NCBI GenBank assembly: GCA_941918925.1
Contig: OW799234.1
Coordinates: 85,634,497 to 85,698,496 of the forward strand
From: Phyto melanocephala
Lineage: Eukaryota; Arthropoda; Insecta; Diptera; Rhinophoridae
DNA: 64,000 nt
Direction: 5' to 3'
The notes beneath the pieces were generated by a model. That model searched no databases and had not been told where the DNA came from. It was given only the letters and a program-made list of their open reading frames with translations. Positions 35,215 to 46,982 of the stretch are shown one piece after another. Each line of letters begins with the position of its first letter. Within the stretch, counting starts at the first letter, position 1. A program made the position numbers and the translations under genes.

Positions 35215-35530
35215 GAATTTTGAATACCCTATTTTGAAGTTAGGTTTATTCCAGCAAGAGCGTTGTGCATTGATTGAAAAAGAAATAGTAGTCGCACTGT
35301 GCAGAGTATGTGGAATATGAGGCGGGCAAGGCAAAACTTTTCAAATAATTTTACAACATGTGGCCGAGCGTTGTTATGATAAAAATGTACGGTTTCATGT
35401 CTGGTCGCATATTCTGGGTGTTTTTCAGCCAATGCTCGCTGCAAATGAATTAGTTGCATTTAGTACAGGTTCCCTATGATGGTTTGGCCAAATTTCACCA
35501 CCTTTTAAATTTATATTTGTCTCACTAAAT
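35215..35530 (-). pseudogene. Mariner (SETMAR-type) transposase fragment
   Basis: The minus strand reads REPVLNATNSF, then LQRALAEKHPEYATRHETV and FYHNNARPHV, the conserved second catalytic block of mariner transposases, where the usual HDNARPH has its Asp as Asn. Frame changes follow, and a decayed SMHNALAGI block lies at about 35260. Only this central part remains. Confidence 0.75.
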
Positions 35531-35801
35531 ACATAGAATTACCATAGCGCCATGGATATATATATTAGGTTACGATTCTAATGGATCGCATAATTCGTTG
35601 CAGAATTGATTTTCTTTTCTAGCGTTTAAGCAGCATTTCGGACATGCAAACAAAATGGCTGCTCCTAATGCATTTTCAAGCTTTTGTTGAGTTCGACAAC
35701 AATGTTCATGGAGATATTTCTAAACCGCACAAATTATGTCTCGCACGTTGAAACCGATGAAACACATTTACCATAAATAATCGGTGATTTAAGTAGCACT
35801 T

Positions 35802-36396
35802 TTTATACCCTTCACCTGTGGTGCACAAGGGAATATATAGCTTTGTCATTCCGTTTGTAATTTCTACAATTTTCATTAAAAGTATATATTTTCTGAAAGC
35901 TTATAAGTAGAGGAGTCGATTAAACCTTGACCGTCTGTCCGTGTGTTGGTTGAAATCAACTTTTAGAAGCAACTATATGTTCCTCCGATCTGTATATGGT
36001 ATCAATCTCTTGGAAATATCCAGGAATGAATCACAATTCAGCACAATCGCCCCATAACCTTCTGAGATATGAGAAAAAAACCACGACCACCTTGTTTTCG
36101 AATTCTAGCTGAGCCAAAAAAATTGTATTTAATTTAATATATTATTTATATTTTATTATTATTTTTTAATTGTTTTAAAAAAATTTTTTTACATTTTTTT
36201 TTTAAATTTTTTTTATAATTTTTTTTTGTATTTTTTTTGTATTTTTTTTTTTTTTGGTATGGTTTTTACATGTACATATGTACGTATTTTATATGAGATG
36301 AATGGTGATACAAACAATTGTTATTGCATGACTACAAGTTGTGAAGGGTATATAAGATTCGGCACGGCCGAATATAGCACTGTTGCTTGTTTTAAA
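35802..36396 (-). mobile_element. DINE-like element, GTGCACCACAG subtype
   Basis: Inverted 3' hairpin TTCACCTGTGGTGCACAAGG at the left, T-rich array at 36115-36260, and inverted 5' end GATTCGGCACGGCCGAATAT to TTGCTTGTTT at the right. Confidence 0.85.
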
Positions 36397-36972
36397 TTAA
36401 ATAAGTAAAGCAAAAGTTCCCGTATATGACGTTTTGTTGGCTTAAAATTCGACATTTTCGAAGCAAAAAAAACTTTGTTTAAATACATAATGTTCAATAA
36501 CTAAGTGAGAATAAATGAATAAAATGATAAAAGATATAAAGATTCAAAAGATACACCCACCATCTGTTGTGAATTCCAAAGTTTTAGGTTATACACCCAA
36601 TATATAAACACAACATGAAACATTAAAATTAGAGGTCAGTGTTACCGTACTTACATAGATGGTGAAGTTATTTCTTTTAAAAGGCAAAAAATTAGAAATT
36701 TTAAAACCAAAAATATGTAAGTATGGATTTATCGACAGTTTTATATATGTACATAAATATGTATAATTGTATCGATTTTTTTTTTTATAAATAAACTGTT
36801 TTTTTTATTAATTTATTTATTTTCTTAAAATTTAGAGTATCAGAAATTTGCTATACGTTCCTATTGCGTCTTAGCATTGTTGTTATAAACAAAATTCCGG
36901 AATATATAGATCAATAGATATAGATATATATATAGATATAGAGAATAGATCAAAAGTTTTTTCTTTCTCCTA
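36397..36972. other. Intron, no feature recognised
   Basis: AT-rich; GATATA runs near 36910-36950. Confidence 0.35.
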
Positions 36973-37186
36973 GGGCCATTATTACAACTTGCCGTTAGCT
37001 AAAGGCAGGATTTTGTCGGACAGATAAATGGATTTGCATTGTAAACCTTTAATTTATTATTTTTTTATCCGTTAAATATTATTAAAATTAATAATAACAA
37101 TAAAAATTGGAAGTTGTAATAATGCGAAGCTATTTATCGGGCAGACAAAATCCTACCTTTACTAAAGTCAAGTTGTTAAATGGCCC
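36973..37186. mobile_element. Harbinger-like MITE family F, copy 1
   Basis: Inverted ends GGGCCATTATTACAACTTGC and GGGCCATTTAACAACTTGAC (right end read inward), with a second paired block GGCAGGATTTTGTC / GGTAGGATTTTGTC. Flanked by CTA and TTA. Related to 51879-52281. Confidence 0.8.
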
Positions 37187-37329
37187 TTAGTCTTTTAAAT
37201 TTTTTATAAATATAAATATAAATATAAATTATATTTTTTTTTATTAATTAGTAGTTTATTAAAAATCTTCCTTAAATTAAGAATTTGTAAAAGAAAAAAT
37301 TAGAGACAAAATATTTTACAAACACTTTT
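37187..37329. other. Short AT-rich spacer
   Basis: Contains ATAAATATAAATATAAAT; nothing else. Confidence 0.35.
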
Positions 37330-38142
37330 ATAATTATACTAGCTAATACCAGGTGTGCTTTGCCACCCCCACCGTAATGAAATAAAAATTTTATAGTTCA
37401 AAAATATATTTATTTTGCAAGTGCCACGCTTACTATTACTAAATCAACCATTTCTTATTCAAATAATCATATAGACGTCAAAGTGTCTGTAGCAAAATTT
37501 GTGTACTCTAACTATTATCGCTTCCCAGATATACGAATTTTTGTATTTAATTCATATGACAGGTGCCACGCCCACTATTACTAAAGCATCCATTTCTTAT
37601 CAAAATAGTCATATAGATGTCAAAGCTTCGTGCAAAATTTGGGTACTCTAACTGTTATCGCTTCCCGAATATACGAATTTAAGTATTCAATTGCTATGAG
37701 AGCTGCCACGCCCACTATTTCTAATATACCCATTTTTTTCATAAATGTTTATTTGAATATCAAAGTTGCTTTTGAAAAATTTTAGTACTCTAATCGATAT
37801 CGTTTTCCAAATATACGAAATTTAGTATTTAATTCATGTGGCCACGCCTACTATTTCAAGTCCGCCCATTTTTTACCCAAATGTTCGTGTGGATGTCAAA
37901 GTTTACCGTACTTAATTTGAAGACTCTAGCTGCATTAACTTTCGTGATATATAATATTTAATACTTATTCTTTAATAGGGCGTGGGACCCTGCCCACTTA
38001 CAATTTCAAACCAAAATATAGCCTATAGTTCCTTCCAGACATACAGAAAGATTCTGTAAAAATTTCAAGGAAATCGGTCCAGCCGTTTAACCGTCTATAA
38101 AGCACAAACAAACATACAAACACATATATAGATTATACATAT
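37330..38142 (+). repeat. Dispersed repeat with four ~140-bp GCCACGCCC units
   Basis: Edge ACTAGCTAATACCAGGTGTG. A unit starting at GCCACGC recurs at about 37423, 37565, 37705 and 37840 (spacing 136-142), each with ATACGAATTT-type sequence. It closes with GGTCCAGCCGTTTAACCGTC and CACATATATAGATTATA. A reverse-orientation copy is at 54893-55435. Noncoding; may be the tail of a non-LTR element. Confidence 0.75.
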
Positions 38143-38650
38143 TAAAACAAGTCTATTAAAATAGAATCTTAACTAAAAATTGACCTTTAATTTAAAATTT
38201 ATCACTACATTGCAAGAGTATTATTATTAAATACTGAAAGTAAGCATGCCAAAAATGTTAACTTAATAAGCACTAAAATACGCATTAAAAATTTGCATAG
38301 GTGAAAGAAATTTCAAAAGAAACCCATAATTAAACAATACCCACAAAGATAATTGACAAGTGTACAATAACATTTATTTGCAAAAGAGCACACACCAACA
38401 CACTCACTACATGTGCCACGTACTATGTATGTATGAATGTATATGCAATCCGTCTTACGTATTTTCTTCCATACTCATTTTCTAAATACATACATACATA
38501 CATATGTATTTAAAGTATGTACACTGAACGTATGATTTATTTAATGCATTGTAACATTTTTTATTATTGTGAGTGTAAGAACACAAACATACAAATAAAA
38601 TGTTATAGGTATCTAATACAAACACGTTGTATAACTGTTATTTTTAACTT
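38143..38650. other. Intron, no feature recognised
   Basis: AT-rich with CATACATACATA tracts near 38487-38503. Confidence 0.4.
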
Positions 38651-38788
38651 TTTATACCCGCCACCAAAAAAATGGTGGGGGTATATTCATTTTGTCATTC
38701 CGTTTGTAACACATCGAAATATCCATTTTAGACCCCATAAAGTATATATATTCTGAATCAGGGTTTGATTTGATGACGATCTAGCTAT

Positions 38789-38832
38789 GTCCGTCCGTCT
38801 GTCCGTCTGTCCGTCTGTCCGTCTGTCCGTCT
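38789..38832. repeat. (GTCC/GTCT)n microsatellite
   Basis: GTCCGTCCGTCTGTCCGTCT and further units, 11 tetramers of GTCY. In Diptera this microsatellite grows inside mini-me (DINE-1) elements. Confidence 0.9.
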
Positions 38833-39290
38833 GTTGAAAGCACGATAGAGGTCGCACCGAAAAAGCTAGGGGGCTCAAATTTTGCCAGAATCTTTCTTAT
38901 AGACAAGGTTTGTTTGGTATTGAAAATGGGCTAAATCGGAATATTAGGAAGAGAGTTATAGCTCGAAAAGCAAGAGTAGGTCGAAAAAACCGTGTCCCTC
39001 GAACACCGAATAAAATGGAATTGTGTCCAAACGCATTAACGTAGACTCATGAAACTTCGAATATATATTTCCTGAGTAAAAACAATATCTCTCTCCGAAA
39101 ATTATCTAAATCTATGCATTAGGAGAGGAGTTATCGATCAAAATGTACGAAAATTTTTACCGCACAGTGTATTTTTCGGTATATTTAAAAACAAAAACGT
39201 CATAAAAGCAACAAAATTGGATGTACGACTCTGAAATTTTGCAGACTTTGTTTTTTGGTGAAACGCTTTTTTGTAACGGAAAATCAATGT

Positions 39291-40275
39291 GCCACGCCCA
39301 CTTTTACGCCCACCCCCCATATAACGTTTTAAACAAAATTCATATAATTTCTCTATTAATATAGATTTTGGAATAATAAAGGACTATATTGAAACGTCTA
39401 GGTTGTGCTCATTAGAAAAAACAATTTTGACACGCCTACTATAACGCCCACTTTTCACGTTATCTACCGTTAATGAAATTTAAAAGCTCATAAAACGGCC
39501 AAAATTAGAGGTATGATGATCAAATTTGCTACGTGTATCCCCCTAGGTAATTTCATTACTATGCCAGAAAATTAAGGTGCCACGCCCACTTTTACGCCCA
39601 CCTCCCATATAACGTTTTACCTAAAATTCATATAATTTCTCTATTAATAAAGATTTTGGAATAATAAAGGGCTATATTGAAACATCTAAGATGTACTCAT
39701 TCGCTAAAATAACTTTGACACGCCTACTACAACGCCCACTTTTCACGTTATCTACCGTTAATGAAATTTAAAAGCTCATAAAACCGCCAAAATTAGAGGT
39801 ATAATGGTCAAACTTAGGTGAAATGCCCACTTTTACGCCCACTTCCCATATAACGGTTTAGCTGAAATTCATATAATTCCTCTATTAATAAAGATTTTGG
39901 AATAACAAAGGACTATATTGAAATACCTTAGTTGTACTCATTAGCAAAAACAGCTTTGACACGCCTACTATAACGCCCACTTTTCACGTTATCTACCGTT
40001 AATGAAATTTAAGAGCTCATAAAACCGAAAAAATTAGAGGTATGATGATGAAATTTGCTACATATATCCTTCTAATCAATGTTATTGTTGTGCCAAAAAT
40101 TTTGGTTACACGCCCACTTTAACGCCTACCTCCCATATAACAGTTTATCTTAAATTCATGTAATTTCTCTATTGACAAAGTTTTTGGGAAAATAAAGGAC
40201 TATATTGAAATGTCTAAGTTGTATTTATTAGCAGAAACTTTATTGACATGCCTACTTCAACGCCCACTTTTACTA
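39291..40275. repeat. Tandem array, four 240-290-bp units
   Basis: Units open with GCCACGCCCACTTTTACGCC at 39291 and 39579, and with decayed versions near 39821 and 40105. Each contains TTTCTCTATTAATA, GGACTATATTGAAA and CGCCCACTTTTCACGTTATC. Unit lengths differ through small deletions. Confidence 0.85.
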
Positions 40276-40323
40276 AAAGACTACATTAACAAAAGCATTT
40301 TAGTAGCATATCGAAGTTATAAA

Positions 40324-40926
40324 GGGTGGTTAAATTTCAAGGGCCGATGTTGAATTTAAATAAAACACAAATTATTTAGGAAATTATTATTATTTCTTTT
40401 AGTAATGATAACATTTGTACGGTTCAATTATGTATTTAACAAAATATCGGCCAAACGGCCCCCCCATCCTTGGCGCCACTCCTCTATCTGATGGTCCAAA
40501 TTTTCAATGACAATGTTGATGGTCAATTGTTGGGCATGATGATGAGTCGATGTTGACTGATTTTTTGCCACACTATCGCAAAAAACAGCAATGGTTCCCA
40601 TTCAACGAACTAAGAAGGCATTCACAGATTTTCTAACATTTTATACAGACCTGTTTTGCAGAAATTTAAATATTTTTTACAATTCTCCCGATTGTGGACG
40701 AATTTGAACGATTTTGTTGATCAAAAGAATTACGAAGTGCACAAAGTGCATTTTGACTTGAACGCCCATTTTTATAAAAAACCTGAATAACTTTAACGCG
40801 TTGCTCATTTGCGTATCTTTCCACTTTTAAGTTGGTCTGAGATTGAGAAATGTCAAATGAAATGCAAAAAAAACTTGTTGTTTGTGTGGCTCATCTTCAA
40901 CATGGGCCCTTAAAATTTAACCACCC
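40324..40926 (-). pseudogene. Mariner relic, N-terminal HTH only, with TIRs
   Basis: Ends GGGTGGTTAAATTTCAAGGG and the inverted GGGTGGTTAAATTTTAAGGG at the right; TA lies just outside both. The minus strand encodes KVIQVFYKNGRSSQNALCAL (HTH) near 40790 and then decays; catalytic residues are missing. A transposition-competent-looking pair of termini around a dead interior suggests a nonautonomous derivative. Confidence 0.85.
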
Positions 40927-41073
40927 TCTACAAAGAAAGTGATACATATTTTATTATAAAGAGATTATCCATAATGATTAACAAAATAATAAATATTGTG
41001 CTTTAAATGTACACAAAATTGGTGGTGGGTATAAAAGATTCGGCACAGCCGAATATAGTGCTCTTACTTGTTA

Positions 41074-43528
41074 TTATTATTACACTGCATATACATACAT
41101 ACGTACATACATACGATTGCGTGAGAGCGTAAGTTGTCAAGAATTATTGTTGCTGCTGCTTCTAGCTTTTTTATTTTCTTGTTACTTACTGTTATTCGAC
41201 TATATATTTTTTTGTAGTTGGCATGCAACATGCAATAAATAACATATTGTCTAAAAATAAATAAAATAAAATAAATAAATAATAAAATAATAAAAGTAAG
41301 AAATTTTAAAAATAAATTAATGCAATATCACATGGTTATTTAAAAGCGTAAAAAAGGTATAAACATTCGTGATTATGATATGCATACATACTTATATGTA
41401 CGTTTTTACATTCTTATAAATGCACATAAAATTTCCCGTTTATAACCTGCTTATGTATATACATACATACAAACATATGGATATCTAAAAGCTCTCTTTA
41501 ATATAATAGAAAAAGTTTTTATCCTTTGTGCATAAGTGTAGGTGTTTCATTTTCTGCGCGCGTTTTTTTATTAAAATTTTTTTTGGGTGCTCGTTGGCGT
41601 ATAAGTGATTTCATAAGTTTCCGGAGTTGCCATATAAATAGTACAATTCTTAGAGTTTTTTTAAATTTAAATTTGGTTGAGTGGTTCCAGTTGCGTTTTC
41701 GCAAACAAAAAACGTGCTTTTATGCCGTAAGTGCCAGTGAAAATGGGTAAACTATCGTCGAAGTTGCTTAAAAAAAATCGTCAAAATGATTTTGAAAATG
41801 TCAACACAAAAAATATCTTTGTTGTTTAGTTTAATTATAACATACCGTTATAAAAACACAATAACCATTCTCATCAGTAATAAGCAAAAATTTATTGATA
41901 ATTAAAAAAAGTATTCACTTAAACAAAAAAATTATACAATTCTCTTCAATAAATCGCTTTAATTTAAAATAAAAAACAGCAGTATTGCGTTGCTTAATGG
42001 ACAAAGAAATACAACTTATTTACCTATATGTTTTGCAAATATATTTATGTATATTGTTATTAACTTTATTATTTCCAACTGTTTTAAAATCGAATCAATT
42101 GCAATAGTTTACTTTTAAGCAATCATTTAAAAACACTTTTATACATCTTTGTAAGGATACGTGTTTTCAATGTTTAATAATTTTAATTTTCTTAATTCTA
42201 AATCTTGTTTTTCACATTTATTAGCTCTATTCGAACATTTATTCAAATGTCATAGTAAATATGTATTTGATAATAATTAAGTTTAAAGCTTTAAATTTAT
42301 ACTCAAATCAAATCTTGCCTTATATTAATGGTAGAACGTAAACGACAAATACAACTTTTAAAAGGCATTATTTGAAATGCGCAAATTATGCAAAACGTCA
42401 GTTTTTAAAAATTGACAAATTTTGGGTAAAAATCGATAGATTGTCAAATCTGGTAACTATGTTTTATACTCCTTACTTTTTCTCACTAATACTATTTAGT
42501 AGCATTCTCATAACACCTACACAAAATTTGTAAACATTATGGGAGAAATTTTTGCACATTTTATTTTTTACTCCTGTCTGATTTTTAACAAACACCATCA
42601 CATGCGTATAAGTTGTAAAATGCTGTGATAGTTTGTGGTGTTTCTCTGTTGTTTTTATTTGTTTTTTTTTTGTTGGTGGTTGTGAGTGCTTTTATGTGCA
42701 AATGTTCCGATTTTTATTTTTTGCTCTCATTGTTATTTCTTGAAAACATAACGATTTTATTGCTCTTAATGCTGCTGTCGGGTTTAGTGATGTCGTTGCT
42801 ACTAATGAAGATGTTGATGATAAAAGTTTTTTTATTATTAGGGTTTTTTTTAATGTTATGGTTAGAATTACCATATTTATTTATTTATGCATATGCCGTT
42901 AGCATAAACATTTTCGAAGTGGGGTTATTAAACTGATTTCCTATATGATTTATAAACATTTAATAAACCTTTGATAATTTGTTTGCATATTGCAGTAAAT
43001 CTATACATTGTTTCTTTTATAGCAATAAAAGTATGGCCATAACATTAAAACTTAAAAATATTTAATAAGTAAAAAACTGATAAAAAAAATATATTTTGGT
43101 ATTTTTTTTTAATTTGATAGGTATTACCTAGAAATGTCCTCGTTAAGTTATTTACTTATGTATATACATATGTACATACACAAATTAATATTTTAATATT
43201 TAAATTTAAAAAAATTTTGAATTTATAGAAAACGTTTAATATAGGAATTTTAGAAGAGTTTTTAAATAGAAGGTGATACAAAAATTATTATAATGTATTA
43301 GTTAAAAAAAATCTTCAAATTAAAAACAGGAAGAACATACAAGTTTAAACAAAAATGACAAATAATTGCTGATTTTAGAATTCCATAGCTGATGGCAACA
43401 CTAACCACAAAGTAAAGTGCAAAATGAATTGCATTTTTTTTTGCTGCGTTTCGTGGTATAGTTTTTGACTTGTTTGCGATTTGCTTTAATTCTTTTGTTG
43501 TTGTTGCTGTCGCTGTTGTTGTTTACAG
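41074..43528. other. Intron or 5' flank of the alternative Mnt exon
   Basis: AT-rich with GTAT tracts and no recognised element. Open frames at 41526-41750 and 42625-42936 are hydrophobic or shadow each other on opposite strands; I do not call them genes. Confidence 0.4.
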
Positions 43529-43951
43529 ACCTACACCTTGCAAGTGTTGGTGGCTGAGAATTTTTACGATTCAACAAAGCCAACAACAATAAAAAATGTA
43601 TATTATAAAAAAGCATTGTTAACGTTTTTAAGAAAAAATTGCAATCATTCGTATAGAAATCGTTCGCGTGTGTGGTTGACAAGAAACTAAAATATATAAG
43701 TGTATATGTATGTATATAAAGAAAAAAAAAAACCACAATAACCACATGAAATAATAACGACTTAATATAATAAAAAGCGGATTTAAAAGAAAAACAAGAT
43801 TTTTTTCAAGTGATAATTGTTACAAAAAATGCACAGAATATAATTCAATGTTTAAGGTTTAAAATAAAATAAGTTTTTTTTGCTGCAAACAAAATAAATT
43901 TTGTTTAATTTTCAAAAACAATCACAAAAAAAATTAAATTAAGTGTTAGAA
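43529..43951 (+). other. Mnt: Possible 5'UTR of the alternative Mnt exon
   Basis: A plausible acceptor (GTTGTTGTTTACAG) ends at 43528. The following 423 bases are A-rich, with in-frame stops (last TAA at 43940-43942), so they cannot be coding in the frame of the next ATG. This favours a leader over a translated cassette if this acceptor is used. Confidence 0.4.
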
Positions 43952-45023
43952 ATGTGGCAACCACATTCAAACAAACATTTATATGGAAATTCTGCCCCTT
44001 GTATTAGTGCCCCACAACAAGATGAATTAGTGGCGAATTTGTTGCATTTACAGAAATTACAACTAAACGACTTGTTGCCACCAGCCCCACCGTTATACCC
44101 CAATGTAGCAGCAACGAATTTAATAGAAAATACTTCTTCACTGACACTACCGCCCCCTACAGTACCGCCAAGTTTAATAAATCATTTACAACAATATTTG
44201 AGAAATCGCAGTAGTAGATCTGCTGCCATCATGTCACCTACCTCGGCGCAATGGTCTTCCACAGCAGCTAATAGACACATGTTGTTTTCCACAACAGCAG
44301 CAACAGAACCAGCTGATTCAATACCATCTACCATGCCGGCAGGAAATTTTTTAGCACCACCTCCACCGGTACCTTTAACGTCTGCAACACAAATTCCCAC
44401 AGCAGCTACAGTTTTGGATATGCTACCTTTAGATATATTGGCCGATACATTTATGCGTCTAAATGCCTTACATTTAACTAATCCCAATCTGGCTCAAACT
44501 ATACCCCAACTAATGGCAGCTACAACAGCTTTAAATTCTCCCACAACTTCGGCAGTTTTGCAAACAAATTCTTATTTTCCGGGAAGTGAAAGTAGAATGC
44601 TACCGTCAACATCGTCGCTACCTTTAACAACTTCTCTACCACACAACACAAACCTACATAGTCCTCAGCATTTGAATTTATTTAAACAATACTTAACACT
44701 GGAGCAACAACAAATGCAACAACATCTAATTAGTTTAAATAGTGCTAACAACGCTACCTCGTCGTCCTTAACAAATGGTTATTATAGTGCCTCTTTAAAT
44801 TTAAGCCACTTAAAGGCAACATCTTCAAGAACGCCTTCTTATAAAAGCTCAAAATTGAACTGTGACCAAGAACAACAGCGTTCTTTGCGTAAACGTAGAG
44901 ATGATCTCAAAGAATTATTTTCAAAAAAGTCAAACTCACCCTCAACGACAGCTTTAACGCAAGAGGAAACGGATGATTTGCTACCTCCACCAAAAAAGAA
45001 ATGGATACGACATTATTTAAAGG
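43952..45023 (+). CDS. Mnt: Large alternative exon, probable Mnt isoform N-terminus or cassette
   Basis: Open from ATG 43952 (MWQPHSNKHLYGNS) for 357 codons plus one base. A GTATAG donor at 45024 leaves phase 1, exactly what is needed to join 59168. Possible AAG or TAG acceptors at 43943 and 43949 would also take phase 1 from the SID exon, so this may be either a first coding exon lacking the SID or a symmetrical cassette. The protein is Pro/Ser/Thr/Leu-rich (LLPPAPPLYPN, APPPPVPL), has Gln-rich LEQQQMQQH, a basic stretch (LRKRRDDLKELFSKK) and ends PPPKKKWIRHYLK. I recognise no known domain. It could instead be the first exon of a separate gene. Codon use and lack of stops support real coding. 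Confidence 0.65.
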
Positions 45024-45825
45024 GTATAGTAATTTATATTAATTATTCTAAAATTGCGGAAAATTTTATTTATTTCATAATTAATATTGTGGAATACTCC
45101 AATCACAGCTATTGTTAATTGAAAAAAACATCAGGATTAAATAATTACATTTTTTTAATTTTATATTCAATTTATTTATCATGTTATACAAAAGATAAGC
45201 TGCAATGCATTTCATTGAATAATAAAGGCATTCGCGTTATCAATGCTAGTCTTGCAAAATTGAAAATTTTATTTATTTCAAACGTAATGTTTACTATGTC
45301 GAAAAAAAAACCTTAAGCTTAAGTGTGCACAGAATATACATACGTATGTTTAACGTTACATATTTTTAAAGCAAGTATTAATGTCAAAGTCAACCTTTAC
45401 AACAACAAGCCAAAATAAAAAAAAAATACTTTTCGGTGAATTACAAATAAAAAAAAGAAATAATTTAAAAGACTTCGAAAACAAAACAAATTAGAACTAT
45501 TTAACAGATAACTGAAAATTTCACACTTATAAACAAAATGGCTGCTGACTTTTTGTACTGTTGTTGTTGCAAATCGGCTAAAATTGTTGTTAACTAACGT
45601 CTAACAAATCTTTGAATTCAATTTAATTATAATATATGGATCCATAATGTCTGGAATGGCTTAATAAGATCTTAAAATAGAGAACTCAAATTTGTACGTT
45701 TTTACTTTTGCATGAACAACATGTATGTATGTCTATCAATACTTATTTTTTTTTTTTGTTTATTAATTTTTATCACCTCAAACTCCCTGTCCAATAGAAT
45801 TGATAATATTACATTTATCCATGGT
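45024..45825. other. Intron, no feature recognised
   Basis: AT-rich. The open frame simply reads through the donor for 30 codons. Confidence 0.4.
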
Positions 45826-46012
45826 ATAATTACATAAGGTGATAGCGTAAAGGAGAGCAATTTTTGTCTCTCTTTTTTTATGTATGGAGTTTGACAATTT
45901 CCGGAGTTTAAATAATTTTTTTAATATGTAGTTTGACATACTCCAGAACACAAAAAATAATCAGCTGGGCTGGCACCGCCACCTTGTTTAATTACACCAT
46001 GCATTTATCAAT
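45826..46012 (-). mobile_element. MITE family D, copy 2
   Basis: Termini GGTATAATTACATAAGGTGA and, inverted, GGTGTAATTAAACAAGGTGG. The interior shares TATGGAGTTTGACAATTTCC and TCAGCTGGGCTGGCACCGCC with 60942-61106, in opposite orientation. Confidence 0.85.
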
Positions 46013-46982
46013 GTATTTTTAAAATGAGATTTTGAAATATATTTGTACATACCAAAACACATTTTTCTAAGTAACAACGAACTTAAAAACATACATACAT
46101 TCATACATATATACATATGCATGTCTCTATATGTCTGTATGTACACATTTAGGTACTTGAGTTCTTTTTTTTATTTATTTAATTTTTTGCATTTTGAACA
46201 CAACAAGGTGTGAACATTATTATTATGTACATGTTGTACTTGTTTTGTAAAAGGGTACAGAGGCGGTGTTGTTTACCACGTTTCTCTTACACACATGCAC
46301 AGTGTCATTATTTATCTATACAATAACAAAAATACAAATTGTACAAACATTTTAAATGATTGACATCTATTAGAGCGCACATGTTGCTCATTAAAATTTT
46401 ATTTTTTTTTGCCGTTTCGTTATTTATTTAATTTTTAATTTACATATGCATTTTTAGATGAGGTTAACATTTACATATGTATGTATGTATGCATAAATAT
46501 TTTACATCAAGAAAAGGGCTGCCAGATGGTTTGGTATACAATATTAATATTTTTTTATTTTCAATTATTAAACAAACAACAAAAAAAAAAAAAAACTGCA
46601 ACACACCAATATTTTGTGTATATGTACCTGTTCCAGTTTATGACTCAAAACCTTTTGCCTAACTTCAAACATAAAACCTGTTATTGCCTCTTATAGTATT
46701 GTATCGTTGACTTATATATATTCTAACGGTTTAAGTAAGTTTTTCTAAGTATCTTATGTTCCCATATTCGGACATTCAAGCGATTTAAAATCAAATGCGT
46801 TTTGCCAATCGTCAGTGCATGTTTCGAAGTTTACACGTTTGCCCTTTTTCAGAATGTGTAAATTAAGAATTATTGTCGCTAAATATTTTAAAATATTTGT
46901 TTTTTGTTAAAAAAAAAAAAAAAACATATTTGTCTTACAACATACAACGACATGCCAAGGGTTGGTTGTAAATGGCTTTATA
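46013..46982. other. Intron, no feature recognised
   Basis: AT-rich; GTAT tracts near 46475-46495; short open frames unsupported. Confidence 0.4.

Larger units (their letters stand above)
38651..41073 (-). mobile_element. Long mini-me/DINE-like element with tandem array and nested mariner
   Basis: Inverted 3' end TTTATACCCGCCACC with partner GGTGGTGGGTATAAAAGATT near the right, and the inverted 5' hairpin GATTCGGCACAGCCGAATAT with CTTACTTGTT at 41071. It holds a perfect (GTCY)n microsatellite, the hallmark of fly mini-me elements, then an internal tandem array (39291-40275) and a 603-bp mariner relic (40324-40926). No replicase or helicase frame is present. Confidence 0.8.

Noticed and set aside
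39291..40275. Tandem units considered as a CRISPR array or satellite
   Set aside because: Units are 240-290 bp, diverged and inside a transposon; no short repeat and unique spacer pattern, and the DNA is eukaryotic.
42625..42936. 103-codon Leu/Val-rich frame that looks like membrane segments
   Set aside because: The opposite strand is also open over the same bases; hydrophobicity is a product of TTT/GTT/CTT codons.
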